From: UKL13-3 sp943369665
Lineage (GTDB): Bacteria; Bacteroidota; Bacteroidia; UKL13-3
Reading direction: 5' to 3'
Assembly: GCA_943369665.1 (NCBI GenBank)
Contig: CALRNX020000008.1
Coordinates: forward strand, 1 to 64,000
DNA length: 64,000 nucleotides
The notes under the pieces: generated by a model
The model's database searches: none
What the model was told of the DNA's origin: nothing
What the model saw: only the letters and a program-made list of their open reading frames with translations
In this document: positions 1 through 9,747 of the stretch, one piece after another
How the letters are laid out: each line of letters opens with the position of its first letter
Numbering within the stretch: position 1 is the stretch's first letter
Position numbers and translations under genes: made by a program

Positions 1-467
1 ATAAAAACCGTACCGTACATACCTTAAAATATGTAACGGAGCACTACAGCATTTTCGATTTCTTACTGGGATTGGGGAAACATTTTATCCAACACAACGA
101 CTTTCACAAGCACACCCTCAATGACGTGTACGACCGAATCGAAGCGTATGCCAAACAAACCTTCCCTGATGATATTGTATTGCACCAACTGATTGCGATC
201 GATTATTATTTACAAGCCAAGATCAAACCGCAAATACGGTATATGGAAGAAGTGGAACGCACAACCAAGCAGGAGCTTATTGGCAATTACAAACTCAACC
301 ACCACCAATACCGACATGTTATACTGCCGTTGGCTTTCAATTTTACCGAGTACAAAAAAACAGGAACAATTGTGCATGAATACCACGACTGTATTATCCA
401 ATATAACGGAACAAGCAAACCGGAAGTAATTGCTGCCACACACTCGGTGCTCAATGAAGAAAGCTAG
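1..467 (+). CDS. Radical SAM/B12-binding protein, C-terminal DUF4080 part (truncated by window edge)
   Basis: The frame is open from base 3 of the window (first residues KNRTVHTLKYVTEHY) to a TAG at 465-467, so the gene starts upstream and only about 155 C-terminal residues are visible. The pattern YSIFDFLLGLGKHF followed by a helical region and a basic, His-rich end resembles DUF4080, the domain that closes many Bacteroidota cobalamin-binding radical SAM proteins. The catalytic CxxxCxxC cluster would lie outside the window, so the enzymatic assignment is family inference only. Its stop codon overlaps that of the convergent GLPGLI gene in the bases CTAG. Confidence 0.55.
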   Translation, partial: KNRTVHTLKYVTEHYSIFDFLLGLGKHFIQHNDFHKHTLNDVYDRIEAYAKQTFPDDIVLHQLIAIDYYLQAKIKPQIRYMEEVERTTKQELIGNYKLNHHQYRHVILPLAFNFTEYKKTGTIVHEYHDCIIQYNGTSKPEVIAATHSVLNEES

Positions 468-1207
468 AACATTACCCGCCAATACACTTGTATGGCATCA
501 TTACCCCAATCTTTAAAAGCTCCCAACATTTCTTTCGTAAACGCTGCAAAATTTACCTGTTGCGTTTTGCGTTTGGGCGCAGGCAAAGCAAGATCCGTTT
601 CGGTGATCAGTTGACTTTGCACACTGGTTGCGAAACAGGTATAATGAATGCGCGGAATAACGATCCCCAGGATCATTCCGGGTAAACCCTGGAAATTTTC
701 CGGCCCACCACTCACCGGAATTTCATCTGTATAAAAGGCTATAACATACACCGAGTCGAATAAAATAGTTGTTGCTTTCCGACAATTTTTGCCCGCTATC
801 TCCCGGTATTCATCCGTCAGCTTCCACTTTATTTGCGGCAATGAATCTGTAATCGCATATTCTTTTTCATAAACCGTTTTGTGTGACGTGAATGTTTGTT
901 TCACAAAACTGCTTTGAACTTTATTGTTATAAGCCACCCGGTACCAACGTTGGTTAAATGGAATATCATCTTCCGTTATCATTTGGTAAAGCGACTGTTT
1001 GGTAGTAAAATTAAGTTGAAAAATATCGGTGCGGTATTTGGGTGCAACCTTACGCATTTCGGTATACCAGGGACTCGGACTTTTTTCCTTCGCCATCGCA
1101 TCATCGATCAGCTTATGCATATTTTCCTTGCGCTCAAATATTATTTTTCCTTGTAACACCAGCTCCTGTGCATGTAAGGCAAAACTCATCACCAAACACA
1201 CAATCAT
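464..1207 (-). CDS. GLPGLI family exported protein
   Basis: This 247-residue exported protein carries the family signature as GLPGMI (residues 174-179) inside the typical context IPVSGGPENFQGLPGMIL. GLPGLI proteins are Bacteroidota-specific, of unknown function, and usually sit beside a TonB-linked outer membrane protein, as here. I chose the ATG at 1207 because it gives a clean signal peptide (MIVCLVMSFALHAQE). The frame stays open up to an ATG at 1288, which would overlap the preceding gene by 17 bases and put 27 uncharged/mixed residues before the signal. It follows the large barrel gene directly and is probably cotranscribed with it. Confidence 0.85.
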   Translation of the reverse strand: MIVCLVMSFALHAQELVLQGKIIFERKENMHKLIDDAMAKEKSPSPWYTEMRKVAPKYRTDIFQLNFTTKQSLYQMITEDDIPFNQRWYRVAYNNKVQSSFVKQTFTSHKTVYEKEYAITDSLPQIKWKLTDEYREIAGKNCRKATTILFDSVYVIAFYTDEIPVSGGPENFQGLPGMILGIVIPRIHYTCFATSVQSQLITETDLALPAPKRKTQQVNFAAFTKEMLGAFKDWGNDAIQVYWRVMF

Positions 1208-1271
1208 ACTCAAGTGTTTAACAAAACTGCCACCACAAATCCAAAGACCAACTAGCTGCGGACAACTCCTC

Positions 1272-4031
1272 TTATTCTCCACCGGCACCTCCTTTCGTAA
1301 AGTTCCAGGTTAAACTCACCATAAAATAACGTTTCAAAATCGTGTAGGTGTTTTCATTAATATAGTTGCTGCTTGCATTTCGCCTGAATCCAATATTTTG
1401 GTTCAGGATATCATGGCAACCCACACCCAGTTTAAGATTATCGTTTTTCAAAAATGTCCTGCTGATATTCGCGTCCCAAATAATGGTATTATAGTTTTGG
1501 CTGAAATCGGCTGTTTTTTGTCTGAAATTAAAATCACATTCGCTCGATACTTCATATTTCTCATTGATCTTCCATTCACCTCTTAGAGAGTATGTGCTCA
1601 CCCAGTATTGAGTGACAATATCTTCGCGTAAGCTCGATCTACTGCGGTTATAATCCCAATCTGCATCAATTCCGATTTCCAGCTTTTCGTCAACGCTGTA
1701 ATACAATCCGCCTCCGGGACTAAAACTTGTATTATAATTTTTATTCGCCTGCGTATTGATAAAATTATTGTTCACGCTGTAGTTTGCACCAACATTTGCA
1801 TTAGCAGAAAATTTGGTGTCCTTAATTTTAAACCAGTAATACGTGTATAAATTCGCACGTTTGTTACCATCCACATTTACTGTCTGGTGTATCCTTCTTC
1901 CAAAATCATCCACAATATCAAAACTCGCAAAATCATTTTGGGCAAACCAATAACTCACACTCATGTACAAACTGCTTCCTGTAACCGGCTTGTAATCGTT
2001 ATACGTTGCCGAAAAATTATTACTGAAACTTTGCTCCAGGTTTGGATTTCCAACTGTCAGATCCAGTGGGTTGGCATTGTCAATGATCGGTTGAATTTGT
2101 TGTAAACTTGGTTGTGCGGTACGTCCGTTATAACTCAACGATAATGATGTGCTGGTGCGCAGTTTATATTGAAAACTAGCCGCAGGATACAGGTTTAAAA
2201 AACTTTGGTTGGTGGCGACTTCCGTAACCATATCCTTTTGACGTAAGTCAGTATATGAAGCTTTTCCACCCAATGACCAGATGATCTTTTTGGTATTGTA
2301 TTTCAAGGCAAGTCCACCCCTATTGGTAAAAATATCATAGCGCAAACCATTGCTCAACGAATCCACAACCTTGTTGTACTCTCCTGTTGCATCCTGTTCA
2401 AGCGAAAGCCGTTCCGACTCATTTACGTTTACCTTGGTATAACCATCGGCAACAATGAACCATTTTGTACTCAGCGGTTCAGTGTATGTAACGGTTGCAG
2501 TAAACGTATTGATCTTACTGCTCAATACTTTCTTCTGATTGATATTGTTTTGCTTGGCAAGCGAACCATCTCCTTCGTAATAATTGGTTTGCGAAAGCAA
2601 ATAGCCATCGGATTGCCCGTCAAAATAAGACTGATCGGCATTGAGTGAAAAACTACGACCCTTGGTTTTAAACTTGCGCCCGATGTTTAACCCCAATGTA
2701 TACGTATGATCAGTGGCCATATTGGTTTGCGTTCGCTTATTTTCATTCACCTTGGTATTGTTCTCATTCAGGTTTTCGGTAGTGTATTCATTATTGTTTT
2801 CTGTTTTGAGCTGCTTTGCCGATGCATTGAGTTTAATCGTAGTAAGTGAATCTAGTTTCCACTCATACTTGCCGCTTCCCGACATGAGTTGTTTGGTGCT
2901 CGAAAAACTATTGAGCTGGTTATTATAATACAAGGTATCGGGCAAAATATACTTTGTATAGTTATTATTATAACCGCTCACCTGCATATCCTGGTATTTC
3001 ACATTTGCGTTTACACTATGTGTATCTGTTTTAAACTTATCCGTATACACAGCTCCCGCATATGTGGTTTGCGGAATACCCACCCCATCAAAACTTTCGC
3101 CTCCACTATTGTAATAGGTGTAAACCGAACCCGACTCTTCGTCCACAAACGTGTTTTCGCTGTTGCCATACTTTCGGTTATCCTCCCAGCTTAATCCTGT
3201 TTTATTGGTATTGGATGTGGCAGCATAAGCACTTACTTTCCGTTTGTTTTTAAACGCATTGATCATGGCATCATGTTCATACCTATCCTGTGTACCGATA
3301 CCGGCACTTGCTTTTCCAAAAACACCTTTCTTGGCATCTTCCTTCAATTTTAAATTAATGGTTTTGTTCTTTTCACCATCCTCAATTCCTGTGAAAGCAG
3401 CCTGATCACTCTGTTTGTCGAACACCTGGATCGTTTCTACATTGGTTGCTTTTAAATTGCGGGTTGCCACTGTAGGGTCATCACCAAAAAATTCCTCCCC
3501 GTCCACCAATACTTTTTTCACCTCTTTACCTTGTGCTGTAATCTTCCCGTTTTTATCAACCTGTATACCCGGCAACTTTTTCAGGAGATCTTCCACGTTC
3601 GAATTTTTGTTCACCAGGAAGCTGTCCACAAAAAACTCGGTTGTATCTCCTTTAATGGTGATGGCATTTCGTTTTTCCCTCACAATTACATCACGCAATA
3701 AATTGGCTTTGGAAAGCAATACAATATTGCCCATATCCTTTTGCTCACCTGCCGCAAGCGTTATGGTTTCCTCGTAATCGGCAAAAGAGGGACGTGTAAT
3801 TTTGAGCCTGTAAGTACCGCTGTCAATCCGGGTAAAAGCAAACCTGCTGTCCATTGCCAACCATTGATGTGCCACTAAAATAGAATCGGAAGAACGGATA
3901 AGGGCAACACTGGAATAAGCCATTGGCTTAAAGTTCACCGAATCCACCACGCTACCCGTCAAACTTGCCTGTTGGGCAAACCCTTTGGCAGCAAAAATAC
4001 TTAGACAGAGTAGGAGTATGATTTTCTTCAT
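1272..4031 (-). CDS. TonB-linked outer membrane beta-barrel protein (PF14905-type)
   Basis: This 919-residue protein has a signal peptide (MKKIILLLCLSIFAAKGFAQ), a carboxypeptidase-regulatory-like beta-sandwich (about residues 20-110: LTGSVVDSVNFKPMAYSSVAL...), a plug-like region (LRDVIVREKRNAITIKGDTTEFF ... VLVDGEEFFGDDP) and a long C-terminal barrel rich in Asn, Ser, Thr and Tyr. The plug with VLVDGEEFFGDD and the ending YFMVSLTWNF are usual for the outer-membrane beta-barrel family that pairs with GLPGLI proteins. The substrate is unknown. The start at 4031 is preferred over an ATG at 4046 because it begins the hydrophobic signal directly. The gene is divergent from the DUF3109 gene. Confidence 0.85.
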   Translation of the reverse strand: MKKIILLLCLSIFAAKGFAQQASLTGSVVDSVNFKPMAYSSVALIRSSDSILVAHQWLAMDSRFAFTRIDSGTYRLKITRPSFADYEETITLAAGEQKDMGNIVLLSKANLLRDVIVREKRNAITIKGDTTEFFVDSFLVNKNSNVEDLLKKLPGIQVDKNGKITAQGKEVKKVLVDGEEFFGDDPTVATRNLKATNVETIQVFDKQSDQAAFTGIEDGEKNKTINLKLKEDAKKGVFGKASAGIGTQDRYEHDAMINAFKNKRKVSAYAATSNTNKTGLSWEDNRKYGNSENTFVDEESGSVYTYYNSGGESFDGVGIPQTTYAGAVYTDKFKTDTHSVNANVKYQDMQVSGYNNNYTKYILPDTLYYNNQLNSFSSTKQLMSGSGKYEWKLDSLTTIKLNASAKQLKTENNNEYTTENLNENNTKVNENKRTQTNMATDHTYTLGLNIGRKFKTKGRSFSLNADQSYFDGQSDGYLLSQTNYYEGDGSLAKQNNINQKKVLSSKINTFTATVTYTEPLSTKWFIVADGYTKVNVNESERLSLEQDATGEYNKVVDSLSNGLRYDIFTNRGGLALKYNTKKIIWSLGGKASYTDLRQKDMVTEVATNQSFLNLYPAASFQYKLRTSTSLSLSYNGRTAQPSLQQIQPIIDNANPLDLTVGNPNLEQSFSNNFSATYNDYKPVTGSSLYMSVSYWFAQNDFASFDIVDDFGRRIHQTVNVDGNKRANLYTYYWFKIKDTKFSANANVGANYSVNNNFINTQANKNYNTSFSPGGGLYYSVDEKLEIGIDADWDYNRSRSSLREDIVTQYWVSTYSLRGEWKINEKYEVSSECDFNFRQKTADFSQNYNTIIWDANISRTFLKNDNLKLGVGCHDILNQNIGFRRNASSNYINENTYTILKRYFMVSLTWNFTKGGAGGE

Positions 4032-4116
4032 AGCAAGCAGGTGCAATCAAATATGCACAAAGTTCATAGAAAACCAAAACGGATAATTACGAAATATATT
4101 TCATCCTAAAGTAATA

Positions 4117-4124
4117 TATCTTTG
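4117..4124 (+). promoter_or_regulatory. Candidate Bacteroidota -7 box (TATCTTTG)
   Basis: TATCTTTG matches TAnnTTTG, the -7 element of the Bacteroidota primary sigma factor. It lies only 5 bases before the ATG of the DUF3109 gene, which would give a leaderless or near-leaderless transcript. No clear TTTG -33 box is seen about 19 bases upstream. Confidence 0.4.
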
Positions 4125-4129
4125 CCTCT

Positions 4130-4696
4130 ATGATTATCCACGAAAACACACTTATCTCGGAAGACCTTTTTGAGAAGAATTTCATTTGCAACCTGAGTAA
4201 GTGTAAAGGTGCCTGTTGTGTGGAAGGAGACCAGGGCGCACCCATCAACCAGGCAGAAATAACGGCCATTGAGGAGAACCTGGAACAGATCAAACCTTAC
4301 CTCACACCGCAATCATTAAAAGCCATTGAGCAAAAAGGATTTTGGGAAACAGACCCCGAAGGTGATCTCGTGACCACCTGTTTGCCTTCAGGTGAATGTA
4401 ACTTCTCCATTTACACGAACGGTATTTTAGGATGCGGAATGGAGCAGGCCTGGAAAGATGGAAAGTCTTCTTTTCGCAAACCCATATCATGCCATTTGTA
4501 TCCCATTCGTATTGCACAGGTGGGCGAATATGAAGCCCTCAATTACCACAGGTGGGAGGTGTGCAAGCCGGCTTGTAAACTGGGAGACGAACACCAGGTT
4601 CCTGTTTATAAATTCCTGAAAGATGCGCTTATACGCAAGTATGGAGAACCTTGGTTTAATGAATTGGATGGCATTGCAGAGGCATTAAAAGAATAA
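4130..4696 (+). CDS. DUF3109 family cysteine-rich protein
   Basis: This 188-residue cytosolic protein opens with FICNLSKCKGACCVEGDQGAP, the cysteine cluster of DUF3109 (relatives of the YkgJ/UPF0153 zinc- or iron-sulfur-cluster-like proteins), and has further cysteines in TTCLPSGECNFS, GILGCGMEQAW, KPISCHLYPIRI and WEVCKPACKLG. The cysteine spacing suggests metal binding; no reaction is known. The family is widely conserved in Bacteroidota as a single gene. It is convergent with the M16 protease, and the two share a hairpin terminator. Confidence 0.88.
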   Translation: MIIHENTLISEDLFEKNFICNLSKCKGACCVEGDQGAPINQAEITAIEENLEQIKPYLTPQSLKAIEQKGFWETDPEGDLVTTCLPSGECNFSIYTNGILGCGMEQAWKDGKSSFRKPISCHLYPIRIAQVGEYEALNYHRWEVCKPACKLGDEHQVPVYKFLKDALIRKYGEPWFNELDGIAEALKE

Positions 4697-4699
4697 TAA

Positions 4700-4734
4700 A
4701 AAAAAGGTCGAAGTATTCACTCCGACCTTTTTTA
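4700..4734. terminator. Bidirectional hairpin terminator
   Basis: AAAAAAGGTCG (4700-4710) pairs with CGACCTTTTTT (4723-4733), with an A-run and a T-run on the two flanks. It lies between the convergent DUF3109 and M16 genes and can serve both. Confidence 0.85.
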
Positions 4735-4751
4735 TGCCCTTCGGCCAACGA

Positions 4752-7685
4752 TTAATATCCAAAAATTTCTTCCAATGAAACTTCAGTTAATGTTCCCATT
4801 TTCTGAAGGTCCTCTGTTTTGATCTTTTCAGTTGAACCGATCACACTATAGGTAAATGTTTTGCCTTTATAATGTGTGTTGTAAAACTTCTGTACATCTT
4901 CAAAGCTCATTTTATCAAGCGCTTCGTATACATCTTTGCGAACATCATGGTGCAAACCTAATTTTTTGGTGCTCTCAATGCGGAAGATGATATCCTCTTT
5001 ATTGATACGCTCTGTTTCGATCTGGCTTTTTAATGCTTCTTTAGCGGCATTGAAAGTCACTTCTGCTTTCGGCATGTTCGAAAGCAATTCATTCATTGCG
5101 GGTACTGCATCATTCAATTTGTCGGCCTGTGTTCCAACATAAGCAATGATATACATCGGATCTTCTTTTTTACCCGGCAACTGGAAACGCGAATACGTAG
5201 AGTAAGCCAATGCCTTGCTTTCACGAATGGTTTGGAATACGATTGATGACATTCCTCCTCCAAAATATTCATTGAACATTGCCGCATAAGGATGGATGGT
5301 TGTATCATACGGAGTCGATTGTTTGTTCATCCACATGATCTCAGCCTGCACCATTTTATAGTTGGTAAAATACACTTTATTGGTTGTGGTTTCATTGCGT
5401 GTAAACACAATTGGTTTAGGGTACTCCAATGGTTTAGAAGCCATTTTGTGTTCCTTGTTTAAAAATGCCAGCACATCATCCGCTTTGCGTGGACCGTAAT
5501 AGTATATTTTATGTTTGTATGAAGTAAGTGATTTTACCAACACAACCAACTCTGCCGATGTTAGTTTTTTCAACTCATCAGCCGATAACATATATGTGGT
5601 AGGATTTTGTTTACCATATATTGAATATTGACGCAACGCACTAAACACTGCCTGCTTGTTCAACTTAGCATCTGCTCTTCCTTTCAAAGTACGATCCACC
5701 ATTTGTTTCAATGCCGCATCATCCGGTTGTGCATTGGCCAAAACATGTTCGAACAAACGTGTTGCCTCCGAAAAGTTCTCGTCCAAGCCCGTCAATGAAA
5801 CGTATACCTGCTCATCGCTGCTGAATACATTAAAGTCGCAAGCCAATTTGAAAAATTCTTTACTCAATTGCTCGGCACTGTATTTATTGGTTCCAAGGTA
5901 TTGCAATAAGTTAACAGCGGTAGGCAATTTCAGGTTATGGAATTTACCCATATCCAGTACATAATACATTGAAAACAATCCGTTGTCTTTGTTTTGAACA
6001 TAATACATCAAATTGCCGTTACCAATTTTACGGGTTTCAAGATCTTTGTTAAAATCCAAAAACACCGGTTTGATATTTTCAACCTTCGCCTCAACGATAT
6101 TTTTAACAAACGGGCTCATGTCATCACGGTTCACATCAACAGGTGTAATTTCAGGTTTTGGAACTTTCACCACACTCTTATCTTCACCTGTATTTTTATA
6201 CACGATCACGTAATCGTTGGTAAAATACTTATTGGCAAAATCCACAAGCTCCTGCTTGGTAATTTTCGACAGATCGTTCAAAAATGAAACCTGGTCTTTC
6301 CACTCAGCTCCTACCACAAAAGCATCCAACATGGTATAAGCTCTGCCGGCATTGCTTTCGTTATTGCGGATCTGATCTACTTTAAAATTATTGATGATCG
6401 CTTTTAATGTAGCATCATCAAAATCACCTTTTTTAATCAATTCCAATTGTTGCATCAACAAATCTTTCACTTGCTCCAGGGTTTGTCCTTGCTTTGGTTT
6501 ACCCGTTAAAAAATAAATGCTGTAATCTTTGTTCACCCAGGTAGATGATGAAGCCGAAAGCACCGCTTGTTTTTTCACCAGGTTCAGATCGATCAATCCT
6601 GCTTTTGAATTCGCCATGATATAATCACACAATACCAGGTATTTTGCTTCCTTGGTTAATGCTCCCGGCAAACGGTAACCGATCATCAGGTTTTCGGCAT
6701 CCGGTCCATACACATTCACTACCCTTGGAGCAGTGCGTACCGGCTCTTCTGCATAGGTATAAGCAGGTACCGGTTTCGATTGCATGTATGAAAATTTATC
6801 GGCAATTGTTGCGATTGTTTTATCCGGATCCAAATCACCTACCATGATAATCGCCATATTGTTTGGCACATAATACGTGTTGAAATAATTTCTGATCTTA
6901 ATAAGTGAAGGATTTTTCAAATGCTCAACCGTACCGATCGTTGTTTGTGTACCGTAAGCATGTTTGGTGAACAAATTTGTCATCAACGCTTCGAATACTT
7001 TACGTTGGTCATTGTCGAGCGCAATGTTTTTTTCTTCATACACTGCTTCCAATTCGGTATGAAACAAACGTAAAACCGGGTTGCGGAAACGTTCGCTTTC
7101 AATTGCAAGCCAGTTGTTAACCTGGTTTTGCGGAATATCATTCACATAAACAGTTTGTTCAAGCGAGGTGAAGGCATTGGTTCCTGTTGCCCCAATGGTC
7201 GACAACATTTTATCGTATTCGTTTGCAATTGCATATTTAGAAGCCACACCCGATACCGAATCAATTTCATGATAGATCTGTTTGCGTTTAGCTTCGTCTG
7301 TTGTTTTGTTGTATTTTTCATACAACGCATCAATTTTATCCAATTGCACCTTTTCGGCTGCCCAGTCTTTGGTTCCAAATTTATCCGTTCCCTTAAACAA
7401 CATATGCTCCAGGTAATGTGCCAATCCTGTATTGTCTGCAGGATCATTTTTACTGCCCGCTTTGGTAGCGATCAATGTTTGGATACGCGGCTCCGTTTTA
7501 TTTACGGATAACATTACCGTGAGCCCGTTGCTCAGGGTATAGATCCTCACACCAAGCGGATCCCCGGCAACTGTTAGATAGTTAAACTTCCCATCAGCAG
7601 AAGTGCGCTGTTCGTATTGGGTGGATTGTGCAAATGCAATGGTTACTGCACACACAAAGACTAAAACTGAAATATATTTTCTCAT
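4752..7685 (-). CDS. M16 family zinc metallopeptidase, exported, two-module
   Basis: This 977-residue protein starts with a signal peptide (MRKYISVLVFVCAVTIAFAQ) and has the inverted zinc motif HxxEH as H90-YLE-H94 in GLAHYLEHMLFKGT, with an acidic cluster ELEAVYEEKN at about residues 211-220 expected to give the third ligand. A second, non-catalytic M16 half follows (about residues 500-977, including GGMSSIVFQTIRESKALAYS). The length and architecture match pitrilysin-like periplasmic peptidases that degrade oligopeptides. An insertion of about 40 residues (IDALYEKYNKTTDEAKRKQ) lies between the HxxEH and the third ligand. It is a stand-alone gene. Confidence 0.92.
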   Translation of the reverse strand: MRKYISVLVFVCAVTIAFAQSTQYEQRTSADGKFNYLTVAGDPLGVRIYTLSNGLTVMLSVNKTEPRIQTLIATKAGSKNDPADNTGLAHYLEHMLFKGTDKFGTKDWAAEKVQLDKIDALYEKYNKTTDEAKRKQIYHEIDSVSGVASKYAIANEYDKMLSTIGATGTNAFTSLEQTVYVNDIPQNQVNNWLAIESERFRNPVLRLFHTELEAVYEEKNIALDNDQRKVFEALMTNLFTKHAYGTQTTIGTVEHLKNPSLIKIRNYFNTYYVPNNMAIIMVGDLDPDKTIATIADKFSYMQSKPVPAYTYAEEPVRTAPRVVNVYGPDAENLMIGYRLPGALTKEAKYLVLCDYIMANSKAGLIDLNLVKKQAVLSASSSTWVNKDYSIYFLTGKPKQGQTLEQVKDLLMQQLELIKKGDFDDATLKAIINNFKVDQIRNNESNAGRAYTMLDAFVVGAEWKDQVSFLNDLSKITKQELVDFANKYFTNDYVIVYKNTGEDKSVVKVPKPEITPVDVNRDDMSPFVKNIVEAKVENIKPVFLDFNKDLETRKIGNGNLMYYVQNKDNGLFSMYYVLDMGKFHNLKLPTAVNLLQYLGTNKYSAEQLSKEFFKLACDFNVFSSDEQVYVSLTGLDENFSEATRLFEHVLANAQPDDAALKQMVDRTLKGRADAKLNKQAVFSALRQYSIYGKQNPTTYMLSADELKKLTSAELVVLVKSLTSYKHKIYYYGPRKADDVLAFLNKEHKMASKPLEYPKPIVFTRNETTTNKVYFTNYKMVQAEIMWMNKQSTPYDTTIHPYAAMFNEYFGGGMSSIVFQTIRESKALAYSTYSRFQLPGKKEDPMYIIAYVGTQADKLNDAVPAMNELLSNMPKAEVTFNAAKEALKSQIETERINKEDIIFRIESTKKLGLHHDVRKDVYEALDKMSFEDVQKFYNTHYKGKTFTYSVIGSTEKIKTEDLQKMGTLTEVSLEEIFGY

Positions 7686-7800
7686 GTCAAAAAATTAGAC
7701 TCCAAAACAAGTGAAAATAGCCGTTAAAAAAAATAAGTTTGATAAACGGTTATACTAAAACTTGAAAAAAAACGATATACTTGTTTATAAAAATTACCCA

Positions 7801-8520
7801 ATGAAAAATTTACTCACCTTATTTGCCTTTATGGCGTTCTTTCTCAGTGTTTCTGCTCAACCCGATACATTATTTCGCGACAAACGTCTTCGCTTCCAGG
7901 GCCAGATAGGATTTGATGCATCCGGATTCCTCAAACAGTTCGTTGTGCTCAACAGTACGACTGCACCTACAAGCCCAATTAATTTTAACGCCAAGTTTTT
8001 AACCGGCTGGAACAGATTTCCGTCATTGCTTATCGGGCCTCGCCTGGGATTTGGGTATAGCAACACCCACAGCTATTCAAATAATGAGAACCAAAACAAT
8101 GAACGTTCGGACGACAGCAAATCACGTACAGCACGAATAGGTTTGGAAGTTCAACAACTTATTTCCAAACGTTGGATCGTGTATTATGGAGTGGATTATA
8201 TCAACGGAACATCTTCCACATCCACCGTTTCCACCTCATCAATTTTTAACCCGAACCCTCCTCCTTCAATACTCAATGTGAGAACAGAGATCACCACCAA
8301 TGAAAAAACATTTGGCTACGGACCTGTTTTGGGTTTGCAGTTTAATATCAACAAATGGATGTGCCTGGGAACAGAAACAGCCTTTTACTCTACCCAAACA
8401 AAAGGCGGTTCAAAAACCACCTCAAGCAATCCCAACAATACCGTTCCCGAAACCTTTACAGACTCAAAAACAACGCAGTTCACATTGCCTTTTTTTGTAA
8501 ACCTGAATATTGTTTTTTAA
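7801..8520 (+). CDS. Predicted outer membrane beta-barrel protein, unrecognised
   Basis: The 239-residue product has a signal peptide (MKNLLTLFAFMAFFLSVSAQ) followed by alternating amphipathic strands and Gly/aromatic pairs (LIGPRLGFGYSNTH, RIGLEVQQLISKRWIVYYGVDYI, FGYGPVLGLQFNINKWMCLGTE) and ends in a strand with terminal Phe (TLPFFVNLNIVF), the usual insertion signal of outer membrane barrels. No specific family is recognised. The frame is open back to 7762, but the ATG at 7801 begins the signal peptide. The loops are Ser/Thr/Asn rich. Confidence 0.75.
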   Translation: MKNLLTLFAFMAFFLSVSAQPDTLFRDKRLRFQGQIGFDASGFLKQFVVLNSTTAPTSPINFNAKFLTGWNRFPSLLIGPRLGFGYSNTHSYSNNENQNNERSDDSKSRTARIGLEVQQLISKRWIVYYGVDYINGTSSTSTVSTSSIFNPNPPPSILNVRTEITTNEKTFGYGPVLGLQFNINKWMCLGTETAFYSTQTKGGSKTTSSNPNNTVPETFTDSKTTQFTLPFFVNLNIVF

Positions 8521-8595
8521 TAAAAATGATTACCTTAGTGATCACAATACTTTGATTACCAGATTCGTTACTACAATCACCAAACGCCCAAATCT

Positions 8596-9747
8596 ATGAA
8601 AAAGCTATCTGTATTACTCCTGCTGGCCATCTTTTCTACCCTGCTCATCGTGGCTTGTACCAAAGAGAAAAAAGTTGGCGAAACCCAATTGAGTGTACTT
8701 GAACCACAGTTGCCGAGTGAACCGTATGAATATACTTCGTTTGTGCAACCCGCCCATATTCCGCCCACCAGGTTACCGATTGAAAACAATAAAGCAACGT
8801 TGGGGCGTGTATTGTTTTATGATAAGATGTTGTCCATTAACAATACCATTGCCTGCGCCAGTTGCCATATTCAATTGTATGCATTTAGCGATGGACAAAA
8901 AGTAAGCATGGGTGTAACCCCGGTAAAAACAAAAAGAAACTCGCTGGCCATTATGAATCCCGACAGGGAAAATGGTTTCTTTTGGGATCTAAGAGAAAGT
9001 TCCTTACAAACCATGGTGCTCAAACCCATTCAAAACCATATTGAGATGGGTTTTGATAAAATGGACAATGTGGTGGCCAATATTCAACAAACACCTTATT
9101 ATAACGACCTATTCGTAAAAGCATTTGGCAGCAGTGACGTTACCGAAGCAAAAATTGGTGAAGCCTTGGCGAATTTTTTAGCCTCTATGAGAAGCCACCA
9201 ATCAAAATATGATATCGGAAAACAAAGCAATTTCGCCAATTTCAATAATATGGAACTCTTAGGTAAAGAGCTTTTCACCGAAAAATTGTACTGTAAAAAC
9301 TGCCATGTGGAACCCGACTTTACCACATCATGGGGTGGCGTTGCAAATATTGGATTGGACCTTGATTATGATGATGAAGGAACCGGAGATCTTCCTGATA
9401 ATAATGATGACAGGAACTTTATAGGGCCTAATGGTGGTTTCAAAATCCCGTCACTTCGCAATATTGAATTGACCGCACCTTATATGCATGATGGTCGGTT
9501 TAAAACATTGGAAGAAGTCATTGAACATTACAATTCGGGGGTGCAAAACCATCCTGAGTTGGATTGGAATCTGAAAGCCATCATCGACAAAAGCACCGGA
9601 CAAGTAACCGGCCTCTCCGACCAACCCATCCGTTTGGAATTAAGTACCATAGATAAAGCGGCATTGGTTGCGTTCCTCAAAACGCTTACCGATCATTCAT
9701 ACGTGAATGACGTGCGGTTCTCTGATCCTTTTAAAGTGAAAGAATAA
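8596..9747 (+). CDS. Di-haem cytochrome c peroxidase / MauG-like lipoprotein
   Basis: This 383-residue protein has a lipoprotein signal (MKKLSVLLLLAIFSTLLIVAC, Cys21) and two c-type haem motifs: C87-AS-C90-H91 and C233-KN-C236-H237. The peptide TAPYMHDGRFKTLEEV supplies a Met (297) in the position of the axial ligand of the high-potential haem. These mark the bacterial di-haem peroxidase family, which reduces hydrogen peroxide or, in MauG-type members, oxidises protein residues. It would sit in the periplasm, anchored to a membrane. Its stop at 9747 directly abuts the stop of the convergent prmC gene. Confidence 0.9.
   Translation: MKKLSVLLLLAIFSTLLIVACTKEKKVGETQLSVLEPQLPSEPYEYTSFVQPAHIPPTRLPIENNKATLGRVLFYDKMLSINNTIACASCHIQLYAFSDGQKVSMGVTPVKTKRNSLAIMNPDRENGFFWDLRESSLQTMVLKPIQNHIEMGFDKMDNVVANIQQTPYYNDLFVKAFGSSDVTEAKIGEALANFLASMRSHQSKYDIGKQSNFANFNNMELLGKELFTEKLYCKNCHVEPDFTTSWGGVANIGLDLDYDDEGTGDLPDNNDDRNFIGPNGGFKIPSLRNIELTAPYMHDGRFKTLEEVIEHYNSGVQNHPELDWNLKAIIDKSTGQVTGLSDQPIRLELSTIDKAALVAFLKTLTDHSYVNDVRFSDPFKVKE

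Noticed and set aside
1207..1288. Longer start of the GLPGLI gene at 1288
   Set aside because: It would put 27 residues before a clean signal peptide and overlap the preceding gene.
5994..6287. Plus-strand ORFs antisense to the M16 protease, rich in Phe and Ile
   Set aside because: They are shadows of the coding frame with no start context, and the protease is clearly real.
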